From positions 1 through 38,910 of the IMG/VR virus record IMGVR_UViG_3300028415_000010: a stretch of 38,910 nucleotides of DNA; one strand, 5' to 3'. The stretch comes from a virus. A program made the position numbers and the translations under genes. Shown piece after piece: positions 38,910 to 38,910 of the stretch. The notes beneath the pieces were generated by a model, which had not been told where the DNA came from, searched no databases, and saw nothing but the letters and a program-made list of their open reading frames with translations. How positions within the stretch are numbered: the stretch's first letter is position 1; each line of letters starts with the position of its first letter.

Positions 38910-38910
38910 C

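Noticed and set aside
1-38910. CRISPR arrays or anti-phage defence islands
   Set aside because: The repeats present are adjacent tandem units or terminators without unique spacers of constant length, and no cas-, toxin- or restriction-like gene is seen.

Overview
The window holds nearly all of a T7-like podovirus genome (family Autographiviridae in the broad sense), or a contig derived from one. All protein-coding genes I can support lie on the minus strand, so the genome reads from high to low coordinates. The evidence is the full T7 set in T7 order: a single-subunit RNA polymerase, a gp4-type primase-helicase, a gp5-type DNA polymerase, the gp8 to gp12 head and tail proteins, the gp14 to gp16 internal virion proteins, a gp17-type fibre and the gp18/gp19 terminase. 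The host is probably a Gram-negative bacterium (lipoprotein, outer-membrane barrel and spanin-type proteins, strong AGGAGG ribosome binding sites), perhaps an aquatic gammaproteobacterium. I cannot name the host.

Layout in transcription order. (1) 38910-36900, lysogeny or early module: the end of an unknown early gene, a MarR-like winged-helix protein, a terminator, a sigma70-like promoter with a perfect palindromic operator just downstream, a sequence like the 3' half of a tRNA (probable attachment core), and a tyrosine integrase closed by a UUCG-loop terminator. (2) 36885-33300: a phage-type promoter, a leader full of CCTTAGG palindromes, the RNA polymerase, an HNH homing endonuclease with a non-ATG start, and a 27-residue membrane peptide. 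(3) 33290-28500: a PagP-like outer-membrane barrel, then nucleotide metabolism (ThyX, MazG-like, adenosylcobalamin-dependent class II ribonucleotide reductase) mixed with small unknown proteins and a lipoprotein that looks like a unimolecular spanin. (4) 28500-21270, replication: single-stranded-DNA-binding protein, RusA resolvase, a degenerate T7-lysozyme homologue, a helix-turn-helix protein, primase-helicase, DNA polymerase and 5'-3' exonuclease. (5) 21260-4060, virion: small proteins, portal, scaffold, capsid (followed by a strong terminator), tail tubular proteins A and B, three internal proteins and a tail fibre with a self-cleaving chaperone. (6) 4060-867, lysis and packaging: an inner-membrane coiled-coil protein, a GH108 endolysin, a small HNH protein and the terminase subunits. 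(7) 866-1: a gene-free end with several repeat families.

Six copies of a conserved 20-mer (type AAATGGCTTACCTATGGATA, minus strand) sit in front of gene blocks and after the terminase. They are the best candidates for promoters of the phage's own RNA polymerase. The window therefore suggests a T7-like phage that can integrate: a host-type, operator-controlled promoter would serve integrase, while the RNA polymerase lies behind a terminator and one of its own promoters.
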